Source: Anser cygnoides
Lineage: Eukaryota > Chordata > Aves > Anseriformes > Anatidae
Reading direction: 5' to 3'
NCBI RefSeq assembly: GCF_040182565.1
Contig: NC_089882.1
Span: 8,137,683 to 8,201,682 of the forward strand
Length of the DNA: 64,000 nucleotides
Each line of letters opens with the position of its first letter. The first letter of the stretch is position 1. The notes beneath the pieces are model-generated. The model did not search any database. It was not told where the DNA came from and worked only from the letters and a program-made list of their open reading frames with translations. Position numbers and translations under genes: made by a program. Below are positions 37,713 through 47,360 of the stretch, one piece after another.

Positions 37713-38845
37713 TCCATGGTCCCAAGTGCATCCTCTAACGTATGTGCACATCTCACACAGGTACTTTCCTAATCCCATGATTTACAAATGGGGTTGACTG
37801 AATCTAATACTCTATAGCTAGCTAGAAATGGATTTAAAGATTGATTTTCCTTGGTAATCACTGAAATTAGTTCCTAGATCTCACTTAGATAGTTCCAACC
37901 CAATCAAGAAATGGGATAAATTTAGCCTGTTATTTTCCTCTGACACCCAGTGGAGCCTGTTTTCATCCCAGTTCAGCTCAGTGTAAGCATCTACCTGAGA
38001 TGCCTGTGTTATAAGGACAGTAATCCTACATCCCTAGAAAAAATGCTCTATCTCCAGATGGTGGTTTAGTCTGTCTTGGATCTGAATCATATCCAAAGAA
38101 GTTAGCATCTTTCAGTTGTCTACCAAAGTAGCCTAAAGGGAAGAAACATCTTAAATTCCACTTAAAATTAGAGGGTATGAATACCCACTATGTCCATGAG
38201 CCAAATTTCTCTGACAAAAGGAGTTTTGGGAAATCTCCCCGTTATGGCTCTAAGTGCCAGTAACTTCCTAACAGAAGGAGTTGTTAAAGAAACAGCTCTG
38301 CCACTTGAAAAAATGGTTGTTTTTTAAAGAATTAATTGCCACCAGCTTGCTTGGCAGTGAGAGCAATTGGAAATAGTTGGTGTGTTTCATGTAACAGCAA
38401 ATGGAAGTGTTTTAGGACTCCTCGGTGTCACCCTCTGATGTCATGCAGAGGTGAGAAGAGACTAAAGATAAGTATTTTTTACACTGTAATAAAAAAAAAA
38501 AAAGTTTAAGTACTAATAACTATTGCTCATTCCGTTGGCAGAATTTTAATACAGCACCCTTTGTCTTTGATTTTTAGAAGCATGATACTACAACCTGGAG
38601 AAAACATTTATTCTTTATATGGACATAAAACAATTCCATGCAAATATTCTAAGCAGATGCCGCAGCACAGACTACTCTGCTGGCTGACTGTGTCTATAAA
38701 CTGGACTCTTTAAAATAAAATCTGGGAAGCTTCTAGATTAATTAGCAAATAAAAAACATAGAAAGTAGTTCAGCCCACAGTTTTGTATGTGAGTAACATC
38801 CTCATTATAGTTTACTTTTATTTGTGCTTTTAAACTGTATTTTAG
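37713..38845. other. Non-coding stretch upstream of the exon-like pair
   Basis: No frames of note. A run of A lies near 38490-38502. An octamer-type ATGCAAAT word is at 38638-38645, and a CCTTTGTCTTTGAT word near 38559 resembles a SOX/TCF core. If 38846-38968 is an exon, this is intron. Confidence 0.45.
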
Positions 38846-38968
38846 GAATGGTTTGAGGAATTGCAGATGTTGCTATATGGAAACAATGGGCTCAAGAGGA
38901 ATCTTGGAATAATCAAAAGCAGAGTAGAAGCCACAAAGGCAGAATATGACTATTTTGAAGTGAAATAT
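38846..38968 (+). CDS. Candidate internal coding exon, product unknown
   Basis: A 123-base block lies between TTTAAACTGTATTTTAG and GTATGTGAC. Only frame 0 is open, giving 41 codons: EWFEELQMLLYGNN, then GLKRNLGIIKSRVEATK, then AEYDYFEVKY. The other two frames close early. A TAG sits in frame immediately before the block, so the open part starts at the splice-like border. The peptide is charged and helix-prone, like a coiled-coil segment, and reads more like protein than other frames here. I do not recognise the family. Downstream, after a 123-base gap, is a strong 3' splice site (see 39092). Against it: 41 open codons are common by chance, the donor lacks the usual AG before GT, and no upstream exons were identified. 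Confidence 0.27.
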
Positions 38969-39091
38969 GTATGTGACTTGCACCATGTATAGAGGGGCTA
39001 TCAGAAGTCATTAGTTTTCTAGCATATCTTTCTGAACTAACTTCTCTGTATTTATTTTTTTCTCAATGACTTATTCCCCCCTGTTTTGCAG

Positions 39092-39136
39092 GGGGTAATA
39101 TCTCTGGGCAGCACAAAAGAAGCTGGTATAAGTTAG
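39092..39136 (+). CDS. Candidate terminal coding segment
   Basis: The segment follows CTTATTCCCCCCTGTTTTGCAG, a very good 3' splice site with a plausible branch-point word (AATGAC) just before it. Continuing the frame of the 38846-38968 block across a 123-base intron gives GVISLGSTKEAGIS and then TAG. Together the two would form a 55-residue C-terminus. An AATAAA at 39689-39694 could end a 3' untranslated region of about 570 bases. The call depends wholly on the upstream block being real. Confidence 0.22.
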   Translation, partial: GVISLGSTKEAGIS

Positions 39137-39715
39137 GATTCAGTGAGGACATGCAGAGATGAAGAGATGCTGACCCACAGGATTGTCTCATGGCTTTGAG
39201 CTTCAGAGCAGAACACTCAGATTACTCTGAAGGATGCTGAGGCTGATAGTCAGCAAATGCCAGCTGACTCTCCCTTGGGAAGCTGACTCTTGGGACAGTT
39301 AACATGCCTTGTTTTTGGTGTCTGCTTATGTCTAGGGACAATGTCTCAACCCTCAGAGGCAGTACCATGACTTTGTTCGAGTGATCACTTGACAAACAGG
39401 AAAAACTTTGAATGACTATGTGCTACTGAAGAAGCCCCAAATGAATTGCTTACAGTTTCTTGCCAGTTTACCTACTCAAATTGAGTCTTAGTATATGTCT
39501 ACCAACACCAACAAGCTAATCCACCGAGGAGAACTGAAGATTAATTCCTGGTGATTTTTATCTCTTTGACTGTAGAAGACTTCTATAGAAGACCTTCATA
39601 TGCTATACCAAAACCTCGGCCTACAAAAGTAGATTGCCAAAGGAGGACATGCAGCATAATGACACCTTCATAAAAAATCTTTCTTTGAAATAAAAAGAAC
39701 AAGTTTAGACAGTCC
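39137..39715 (+). other. Possible 3' untranslated region ending at AATAAA
   Basis: There is no coding frame of interest. AATAAA occurs at 39689-39694, followed by a GGTCTGTCC stretch that could serve as a downstream element. AATAAA words are frequent in AT-rich DNA (others near 40000 and 40066), so this is weak. A near-duplicate AGCTGACTCT pair with a 4-base indel lies at 39262-39295. Confidence 0.18.
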
Positions 39716-40369
39716 AATGGTCTGTCCTAGTTAAATCAGTGTCAACCAAACATCTAGCCCATCTTTTGGGAAGTCGGAGTCAAGCAGGGCTATTACCGGG
39801 CATTAGAGGCTGTTTCTTTTTTTAATTTTTAACATAAATTTGAACATCTCCATTTTCATGCAACTCACAAATTACAGAAGATGAGCTAAGAAAATAAGTC
39901 AAGATACAGACTGCATACTTCACCTATCGTTTGATGGGAAAGACATCATTGTTTTTTTTATTAAACATAAATGCAATTAAAAACCAGTATGCAAGAACAT
40001 AATAAAATCTGTGTAACCAGTCAATATTTTGTCAATGGTAATTGTAATTTGCAGGAAATCAGTAATAAAATGTTTGTTTTCAACATTATCTGTAAGATGA
40101 TTTACAAGTTATGAAAATAAATCCATACGGCTGTGGGTCAGCAGATAAACATCCACAGGCAAAGTTCATGGGAAGGTGATCCAGCTTAGGCATTGAGCTG
40201 AGAAGTGTTATTCAGGGAAGATAAATTATAGTTTACTTCTTCAAGTCTCCAGCACATTGTGCAGAAATGAGTTTAGTTCCTTTGAGAATAGCTGTCATAT
40301 CCAAGCAGGGAAGAATACCTTAATAGGATGTGCCCATTTCATAATGCATACAAGCGAGATGTCTCCAGA
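39716..40369. other. Non-coding stretch, nothing recognised
   Basis: AT-rich, many stop codons in all frames, no repeat family seen. Confidence 0.55.
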
Positions 40370-40560
40370 GGAGGGCGAGGAATTGTCTTATATTTAAAAG
40401 TTTCTGAGCACAAGGTTTGCTAGGAAAGTCGGCAATCAATTACAGAAACTAATCCACTCAGTGAATTACTAGTGTTTGTTAGTAAAGCACCACTGGTGTG
40501 ACATAATTTCATTAACTATTACAATATGCACGCTACACTGTGCCCTAGTCTTCATTTTCT
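40370..40560. promoter_or_regulatory. Possible conserved non-coding element with a CTCF-like word
   Basis: Repeat-free complex block containing GGCAATCAATTACAGAAAC and CACTCAGTGAATTACTAGTG. At its left border, CCAGAGGAGGGCGA (40365-40378) matches 11 of 14 positions of the CTCF core CCASYAGRKGGCRS as I recall it. The mismatches include the usually important fifth and sixth positions, so binding is uncertain. Confidence 0.22.
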
Positions 40561-42065
40561 CTAGCAAGTATAGCAGCCAGTTTTTTTAAAGCCTGACATG
40601 AGTCAATGAGTGGCAACTAACCAAATCAAAGGAAACAAAAACACTAATCCTAAGGATTTTACTTCCAAAGGAATTTAAAGCAAAATGGTACCTATTAGTT
40701 GTAGTGCTTGACAGGAGCATGCACGAGAATAGCAAAAGGAGCCTATAGATTGAAACGGGGGACTTCCAAGCAGTTCTCCAAAATGCCTGAAAACATTTCC
40801 AAAAGGACAAAAGGATTTGTTTATGGTAAGAAAAGCAGTTGTTGATTTGTTGTTGTTGTTGTTGTTGTTGTTTTTTCCCAAATGTTGCTCAGGGTGGCAG
40901 GCAGGCATGGTGCCAGCTCACAGGGATGGGGCACAAAGCCAGACCAAGCAGCTCCAGTGTGGAGCAGCTCAGCTCAGGCTGAGACGGTGATCTGGACCTT
41001 CCCACTGCCTGGGTCAGTCTGAAATCAGAGTCCTTTCTCCAGACCTCTCCTGAGCTTGCATTGGCTGAATGAATTTTTTTGTTCTGAGCAGAAACGAGGG
41101 GGTGATTTGACATGCAAACAGCACAGCTCTGCAGCAGCAAGCACATGAAAGACGAGAGATATAGTGCTGTAAAGTAAGCACCAGAATTTGTTTTGCATTT
41201 TGAGCAAAGACATACCACCGAGTGTGCAGCTTTACAGCACTGGTCCAATGGACCAGATCTCCTGGGGAAGGGCCACAGAGATGGGAGAAACCACAGGGAC
41301 TTAATAGGCAGGTTCCCCTCTTTGATTCCTTGATTCCTTCCCCACTCCTGCTTACCAGGCTGTGGGACCGACGGGCTGATAGAGCAGCGTTAACCTGCCA
41401 TAACCACACTTAGTGCCAGAAGCACTTTCCAGACCTGCTGGGGTTGGGTTGTTCCTAGGCGACACATGAAACACGAGCGTGACATGTGCTCAGGACAGGC
41501 ATGCGTTTAAATTCTGTGTCACAAACACCCCAAACCTACCCTAGAAAAGCAGCTTCTCTCTGTGACCACAGGTGGGCAGAACCCACTGTGGGGACATGTT
41601 GAAACTAAAGATACTGGAGCTTTGAAAATCTGCTGCCTGGGACTGGGCCACAAGCAGAGTGTGTCTGACAGAGAGGGAGGCAAGGATGGAGATAAACACT
41701 GTGGTGCCTTCTCTAATCATACAGCACCAAAAGACCAAAAGAGATGTCTGATTGCCTATGTGTAGAGCAGTGGCAAAGCACTGACCTCAACATGCCTCTC
41801 CCTTTTTTAGCCTCCTGTATACCCTCTAGAAGTTTACGCTGAGCTGCTTTAAATTGCTCAGATCCTTCCCCTGTAGTGTCCCGTTCCCCCCCCCCCATAC
41901 ACACACCCTGGCTGCAGTTACACCACCCATTGCAAAGACTTTGTAACGCCTCCAGCCATACTACGAGAGGAAGCAAATTATTACTTCCCCAGCACTTCAG
42001 CAGAGGAAGTACCGCTGGTTTCTCTGCGGGCGCTGCATATCTGTGCTCTCATTAAAGTTCCTGTA
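40561..42065. other. Non-coding stretch with overlapping frames on both strands
   Basis: A (GTT)n run lies at 40847-40873 and a run of 11 C at 41886-41896. Minus frames of 131 codons (41014-41409) and 119 codons (40889-41248) overlap each other in different registers and overlap plus frames. They reflect lower stop density in this G+C-richer patch. No motif or domain is recognisable. Confidence 0.55.
40847..40873. repeat. GTT trinucleotide repeat
   Basis: About eight clean tandem GTT units followed by a T run. Confidence 0.9.
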
Positions 42066-42120
42066 GAAATCTCACCCCGCTGAAGTCATCAGGAGGCTGG
42101 CACTGGATTACATCCTTTGC
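42066..42120. repeat. Remnant of old sauropsid-type repeat, weak
   Basis: GAAATCTCACCCCGCTGAAG, then TCATCAGGAGGCTGGCACTG and GATTACATC, resembles the form AGAATCTGGCCCC(A/G)CTGAAGTCAATGG...CTGATTTACACC that I recall as dispersed in sauropsid genomes. Confidence 0.35.
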
Positions 42121-42429
42121 AAATGACTGCTACGCCCTTTGAAAACACTTGCTAATATCTCAGCATCCCCAAACTAGTAGAACCAAAGTTTTCTAGTTAG
42201 ATTATCCCACAGATCACAGAGGTTTTAGTTTAAAAAAAAAAAAAAGGCTCCCCTCAAGGCTGAACTTCTGCCTCTGATGTCCCCAGTTCTGCAAGCTGAC
42301 CAGTTCTTAACCCACGTGTTTTGGAGACACCAGACATTTTAAAACACTGGGAAACATGGTTGAAGTCTTGTGGAACCGGCTTCTTATCTGCAAGCACTGA
42401 ACTATTTGAAAGAGAATATACTTTTCAAA

Positions 42430-42860
42430 TGTGTGCAGCAGTGATTTGGCATCTTTATGTTAAAATTAACTAATTTTATGGTGCTACCTTCTGGCTGCTG
42501 CTCATGACAATTTAGAGTTTGCAGTTACAGCCCGTTATAAAAGGGAAGGGCTGTAAGAGGTTGTTAACAGCCTATTTAGGATATAAAGCATCATGCAGTA
42601 CACAGATTTAAATTCAGGTGCAGTATAAGGTCAGCCTTGAATTGTATGTATAATATGTTTGTCAGGCACCCCATGTGTAAAACTGACAGCTCTAACCTAG
42701 TTGCCACGGGCTGTTTTATACAGTTGGGAATATTATGTCTTTTTGACTTCGGTGATGTACACTTGAAAAGAAAATTGTTTCATTTTGAGGAAACTTGGAA
42801 AGCAAAAGCCTATTGCAGTAATGAAGTACAACACACAGTTTCTAGCTAAAAAGGCTATTT
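42430..42860. promoter_or_regulatory. Possible conserved non-coding element
   Basis: A repeat-free block with complex sequence and a 70-codon frame at 42637-42849 that has no recognisable domain. It begins with GTTAAAATTAACTAATTTTATGG. Identification is by texture only. Confidence 0.22.
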
Positions 42861-43477
42861 GGAATTAATTAACATCAGCTCATGCCACAATTACATGCAA
42901 TATATACACATTAACAATAATAATAAAAATGAAGCTTACATAATCCTGTTCTCTTTTTGTACAAATTTGACACGTGAAGCCTGTCTCTGCTCTGCTACAT
43001 TGCAAATGTGAGCTGAATGCTTTGAGCACTCCAGACTCCAGTCAGTGCTCCCAGAGAGCAGAGCAGGGAGCCAGCAGTGCTCACAGCTCACTGCCTCCTG
43101 CAGTATTTGAACCTCGAGTTTTCTGCAGGATCCTGAAGTGCACACCATGCCATGATTAAGGGACTAATTTCCCACTGCTAACACTAAGACACCAGTTGTT
43201 TTTCCCTCCGCTCCACCATCTTGTAGAGGTGGTAAGCTGTGGTCCTATCTATTCCCAGTTCATCTTTTAGTAAGTGTTGTTGCGCCTGTTGCATACGCAG
43301 TCAGCTATAACGTGGATGGAATAATCCTGTCGTGGAAGGAAATATGAGCAGTCCACGGCAGGGGCAATGCTTCAGTCAAAATCATTTGAATTTAAACACC
43401 AGACCGCTTCTCACCTGCAGCATTCCTGCTTCTCAGAAAGAGAAGGATAACAGAAAGGGTAGATCAGAAGGAGTATG
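42861..43477. other. Non-coding stretch, nothing recognised
   Basis: Short frames on both strands around 42936-43159 mirror each other. No repeat family seen. Confidence 0.5.
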
Positions 43478-43560
43478 TTGATGAAGAAATTGAGGCACAC
43501 AGTAGCACTGAAGCTTGCCAAAGTCATACCATGAATCTGGGATAAAATTGTTTCCTAATC
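43478..43560 (-). repeat. MIR/L2-like ancient repeat remnant
   Basis: TGATGAAGAAATTGAGGCAC, then AGCTTGCCAAAGTCATACCA, then GAATCTGGGATAAAA and TTTCCTAATC, follow the reverse complement of the MIR/L2-type tail. In that family the order is GATGAGGAAACTGAGGCAC, CTTGCCCAAGGTCACAC, GAGCTGGGATTTGAAC. Confidence 0.55.
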
Positions 43561-43885
43561 TATGACCTCAGCTGAAAGCTCGCTCCCTTCCATCACATGC
43601 AACCACCAGACTGAAACAGAGGAGGGAACATTGTACAACAACTGCAGAAATGAAAAAAACATTGGCTCTGAAGAGATAAAGATTGGCCAGTGAGTCAGTG
43701 CTACGATACCATCTCTCCATTATGCCCTACAGCTTTCTTCCAGAGAACAACAATGCTGTTCCCCATCATTTCTCCCTCACTTTCTCAGAAGAAATGGATG
43801 GCGATTTATCAGGCCATTGCACACTGATATAAAAAGTCCAGCTCTTCACAGAGAGGTTTGAAGACACCAGAGTTTTTTATTAGCA

Positions 43886-43985
43886 CTCTTGGGAGCCAGA
43901 TTCTCAACGGGTGTAAAACAACACTCAGTAATGTCAAATGGAAACATCCTCATTTACATCACCTGTGGATTTTGCAGCTTTGTTT
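43886..43985. repeat. Remnant of old sauropsid-type repeat
   Basis: GCCAGATTCTCAACGGGTGT, AAAACAACACTCAGTAATGTC and, further on, CCTCATTTACATCACCTGTG follow the two-armed repeat CAGATTCTCAGCTGGTGTAA...CTGATTTACACCAGCTGAGG that I recall from bird and turtle genomes. The two arms are partly complementary. This is the clearest copy of this family here. I do not recall its formal name. Confidence 0.5.
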
Positions 43986-45994
43986 TTTATATAAGTGTTC
44001 TCAGGCTCTTTCAGTCACCTCCTTAAAAGGTGTGATTCAGACTGAATATTTATCATTCTTCTATATTTCTTATCTTCACTTTAAATTGGAATGGAACATA
44101 ACAAGCTGCCTGCAGAGTAATCAATTGCTATAGTAAACATTACTTCAGCATACAATACGGTACTTATCTCTGTTCTCTTTAATTAAATCTGTGGTGTATG
44201 TTGGCATTTGTCTTTGCAGAGTAAGTGTTCTCACCAACCAGAAAGTTAACTCCAGTAATTAACTCTTTGGTTTTAGAACAAATTAGGTAGCAGGTTAAGT
44301 TAGCCTGATTTGCCTCGGGTGGTTTTTCTTGCTTCCCACATGACTGCAGAACAGTCATTTTTGCCCATCAGCACCTCAGATGTGTACAGTCTGCATTACT
44401 GATCTGAACGAGCAAAATTCAGCACTCACTTGTAATGACAGAAAAAATATACAATTTATAATAAATAAGAAAAACCACTTTTACAGGCCTTATTTACCTT
44501 CTAATGATGATGAATATTCCAAATCTAACATTTAACAGAATATATGAATTTTTAGGTTGGAAGGATCACAGGCAGGCACGATACTTTGTACCATTAGTCA
44601 AGGGCAGAAGTATGAACAAGACACTCATGCAATAGAAGTGAGACTGATGATTTCAAACATTTAGATGAACCAGTATTTGGATTTGCATTACTAACGTGCA
44701 CAAATATATAAAACAAATATAAGTGTTAAATTTAAGGGTCATTTGTTCAGCTGGTCCAAATCGTTAAAGGTTCTGCTACATCAGAGAAAATGGTCAGACT
44801 TGTCAGCAAAGTGTCTTGACCTATGATCTGAAGAGAGGGAGGCAGTGTGCTGTCTGGGGAATGGCTCCAAGAAAAGCGTAGCAAAAAACAGGTTTTCCTA
44901 CCATTGAGAAAGCACCTGTAAATGAATTTTAACTACACAGTCTGGCCATTAAACCCAGGGAATGCTTAGAAGTGAGGTGTCCAGACAGCACTACATAACG
45001 TACATAACAAATTTTCAGTGGAGGAGTCACCCTGCTCCAGTTCAGAGAAGCAGCCCAGAGGATGCAAAGCCACCCAGGAGCTGCACTGAAATCAGTGCAA
45101 ATGAACAATGCCTCTAGCATTCATTCATCCAGGTTTAGGACCTTATTCTGCTCCCAAACAGATATGCAGGCCTTGGCTCAAAGTTATACTTGAAGCACAG
45201 TTTGTTTCTGAGCTCATGGCTTCAAATGCTGTGCTGGACTCTGAATACTCCAACCTTGTTGCTGACAAAGTCAGCAACAACACAGCACAGATTGTAAAAC
45301 ATCACCTGAATTTCTGTCAATGCACTTTGCAGATACGATGTTTTCCTCTTGCATAACATTCATAACAGTCCAGTCACTCTACAAAGTTAGTGCATATACT
45401 TGGTACAGAGACACGGAAAACATTCTGTCGTGTTCTGTGGTAGGGCCCATGGGCACTGATCTAATTTCCCCGCATCACAACAAGGCATCTGTAATATTGC
45501 AGCACAACCTACAACTGAGCTGGAGTTAGCGCAGCCACCATACTGCTGGTACAACCCTGTCATTTCAATTCTTCACGCTTTTTTCCCCAGGAAAGTCTCA
45601 TCTCCCCAGTCTAATACTGTCAGTGAATAACCAGGAATAGTCTCAACAATGGAAAATCTAATGAAAGAAAAAGGAATGAACTGGAATAATGAAACCGAAG
45701 TTCACACTCCTGATCTAACCCCAAGTTGAAGGAGTGGGGCAAGAAGGGCATAACAGGGTCTTCTGATTTGTAATCTAAAGGAAAACCAGGAAGCCAAGCT
45801 GTACGATCTTTACAATGAAGTTGCTTAAAAATAATCACAGTGTGACCCAAAGTTTCAGGGTAATGAAACAGAAATGAAGAAAAGAGTGAAAATGTCTTTG
45901 GTTCAAATAGTCACAGCTATAATGAATTTATATTTGGTTGTGCATTTTTTGGTTTGCATTAAAATAATATTTCCTATAGAGTGCTACCATTTTA
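43986..45994. other. Non-coding stretch with a strong hairpin
   Basis: No gene or repeat family recognised apart from the inverted repeat at 45256-45280. Frames are at most 82 codons. Confidence 0.55.
45256..45280. repeat. Perfect 11-base inverted repeat with 3-base loop
   Basis: TTGTTGCTGAC at 45256-45266 and GTCAGCAACAA at 45270-45280 pair perfectly around AAA. It stands alone; no T run follows, so it is not a bacterial-type terminator. Confidence 0.9.
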
Positions 45995-46036
45995 ATTAAA
46001 TAAATAAATATATAAATAATAAATAAACAAATAAAA
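45995..46036. repeat. TAAA tetranucleotide repeat
   Basis: Imperfect run of AAAT/TAAA units. Confidence 0.85.
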
Positions 46037-47039
46037 CAACTATCAGAAGTTTTGATGGAAAATTTTCAATCTTCTTCAGCATACATGGATTATGGCATGC
46101 TTGAGAATTGGCCCTAAAGAATTTGCTGGAATATTACAAAAATGAATAGCAAAGTCACACAGGACATCAGGAGTCTCTGCACATCTATTTTCCATATCAA
46201 ATTCTACTGGAACTTTGATTTGTGCAAACCCATTACCTGTTCCTGGAATAGTGCCCATAAGAAAGAGATACTATAATTGATCAGCACAAGGTACAATGTG
46301 GTGGAACCTCCTTGGAAAAGCTTCATATATTGTAAAATCTCTTTCATTAAGCATCCCTCTGACCTGCCTTCTCTTTTTTGCTCCCCTTACTAAGAAATTT
46401 TAAAGGAGAAATAACAAGATCAGCCCCATCGAAAGCACATGAATGAAGGAACTTGCAGAAGGCAGTGCCACCTGTGCATACCAAATTGCATTTCCAAGCA
46501 ATCTGCTCGGCCAGTAATGGAATGGAGAAGGGAATACAACCTCATACTATCTTCTCTTCAAGGACCTCAATGTGTTATAAAAGCATAAATTAATTAAACC
46601 TCGTAACACCTGTAAGAGGCGGGTAAAAGATCTGGGACTACTTTACCTGTCTTTGATCAGGAGCCACAGCAGCTGTTCAACAGTAGATTGCAGCATTATA
46701 CATCCAAGAAGGAAAAGAAGGGAAAGAATTAATATGCCCAACAGAACATTGGAGGGAATTTAATTCAGATTGGTCCTGTATTCTTAAAAAAACTGATTCT
46801 AAAATCAATTAGGCCTTTGCGTGGAAGTATGTGTATTGCACCTGACTATTTTTTTCAGTTATCTCTGTGAGTTGCAAACCAGATTCTCATCTCAGCTACA
46901 GAAACACTTTACGGTGCAAGACCATGAGCTTTGCACAATAGAAATGATGATTGGTATATGCACGTTCAGGCGATCCCTGAGATTATTGTGTAAATAACCT
47001 TTACACAGATTTACTTCAGTAGTTAACGTTTTAAAATAG
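46037..47039. other. Non-coding stretch, possible old repeat remnant
   Basis: Fragments such as CCAGATTCTCATCTCAGCTA (46880-46899) and CCTTTACACAGATTTACTTC (46999-47018) echo the sauropsid-type repeat seen at 43.9 kb, but the intervening sequence does not align by eye. No gene seen. Confidence 0.4.
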
Positions 47040-47360
47040 CCCAGAAAAACATGTAAACAAAATTAGACGTGTGTATGAATATTTAGTCTAACCTCAAACT
47101 ATTATTGTTTGATGCATAAGATGAAAAATTATATGATCTCTTTCATAAAAAAAATATTTAATTGTAAACTGTAATGCACACATAAAAATATGTTTTTCAG
47201 CTGCCAAAAATATTCTCTAATGATGTTAAATAATATTCATTGTCATTTTCACTTAGTATATTAAACTAATAAATTTGGGGATGAAATATTGCATAATGCA
47301 AAAGGAAATATGTTTATTTTTCTAATAACTTCCATGTTTTTTAATCAGTTCAATGTGAAT
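47040..47360. promoter_or_regulatory. Possible conserved non-coding element with POU-like palindrome
   Basis: AT-rich, repeat-free block. TTGCATAATGCAA at 47289-47301 is a perfect inverted repeat around one base, presenting two ATGCAA half-sites as in octamer/POU targets. ATTA and AAATATT words are frequent. Regulatory function is inferred from texture. Confidence 0.22.

Noticed and set aside
41014..41409. 131-codon minus-strand frame
   Set aside because: It overlaps a second long minus frame in another register and plus-strand frames, in a G+C-richer patch. No recognisable motif.
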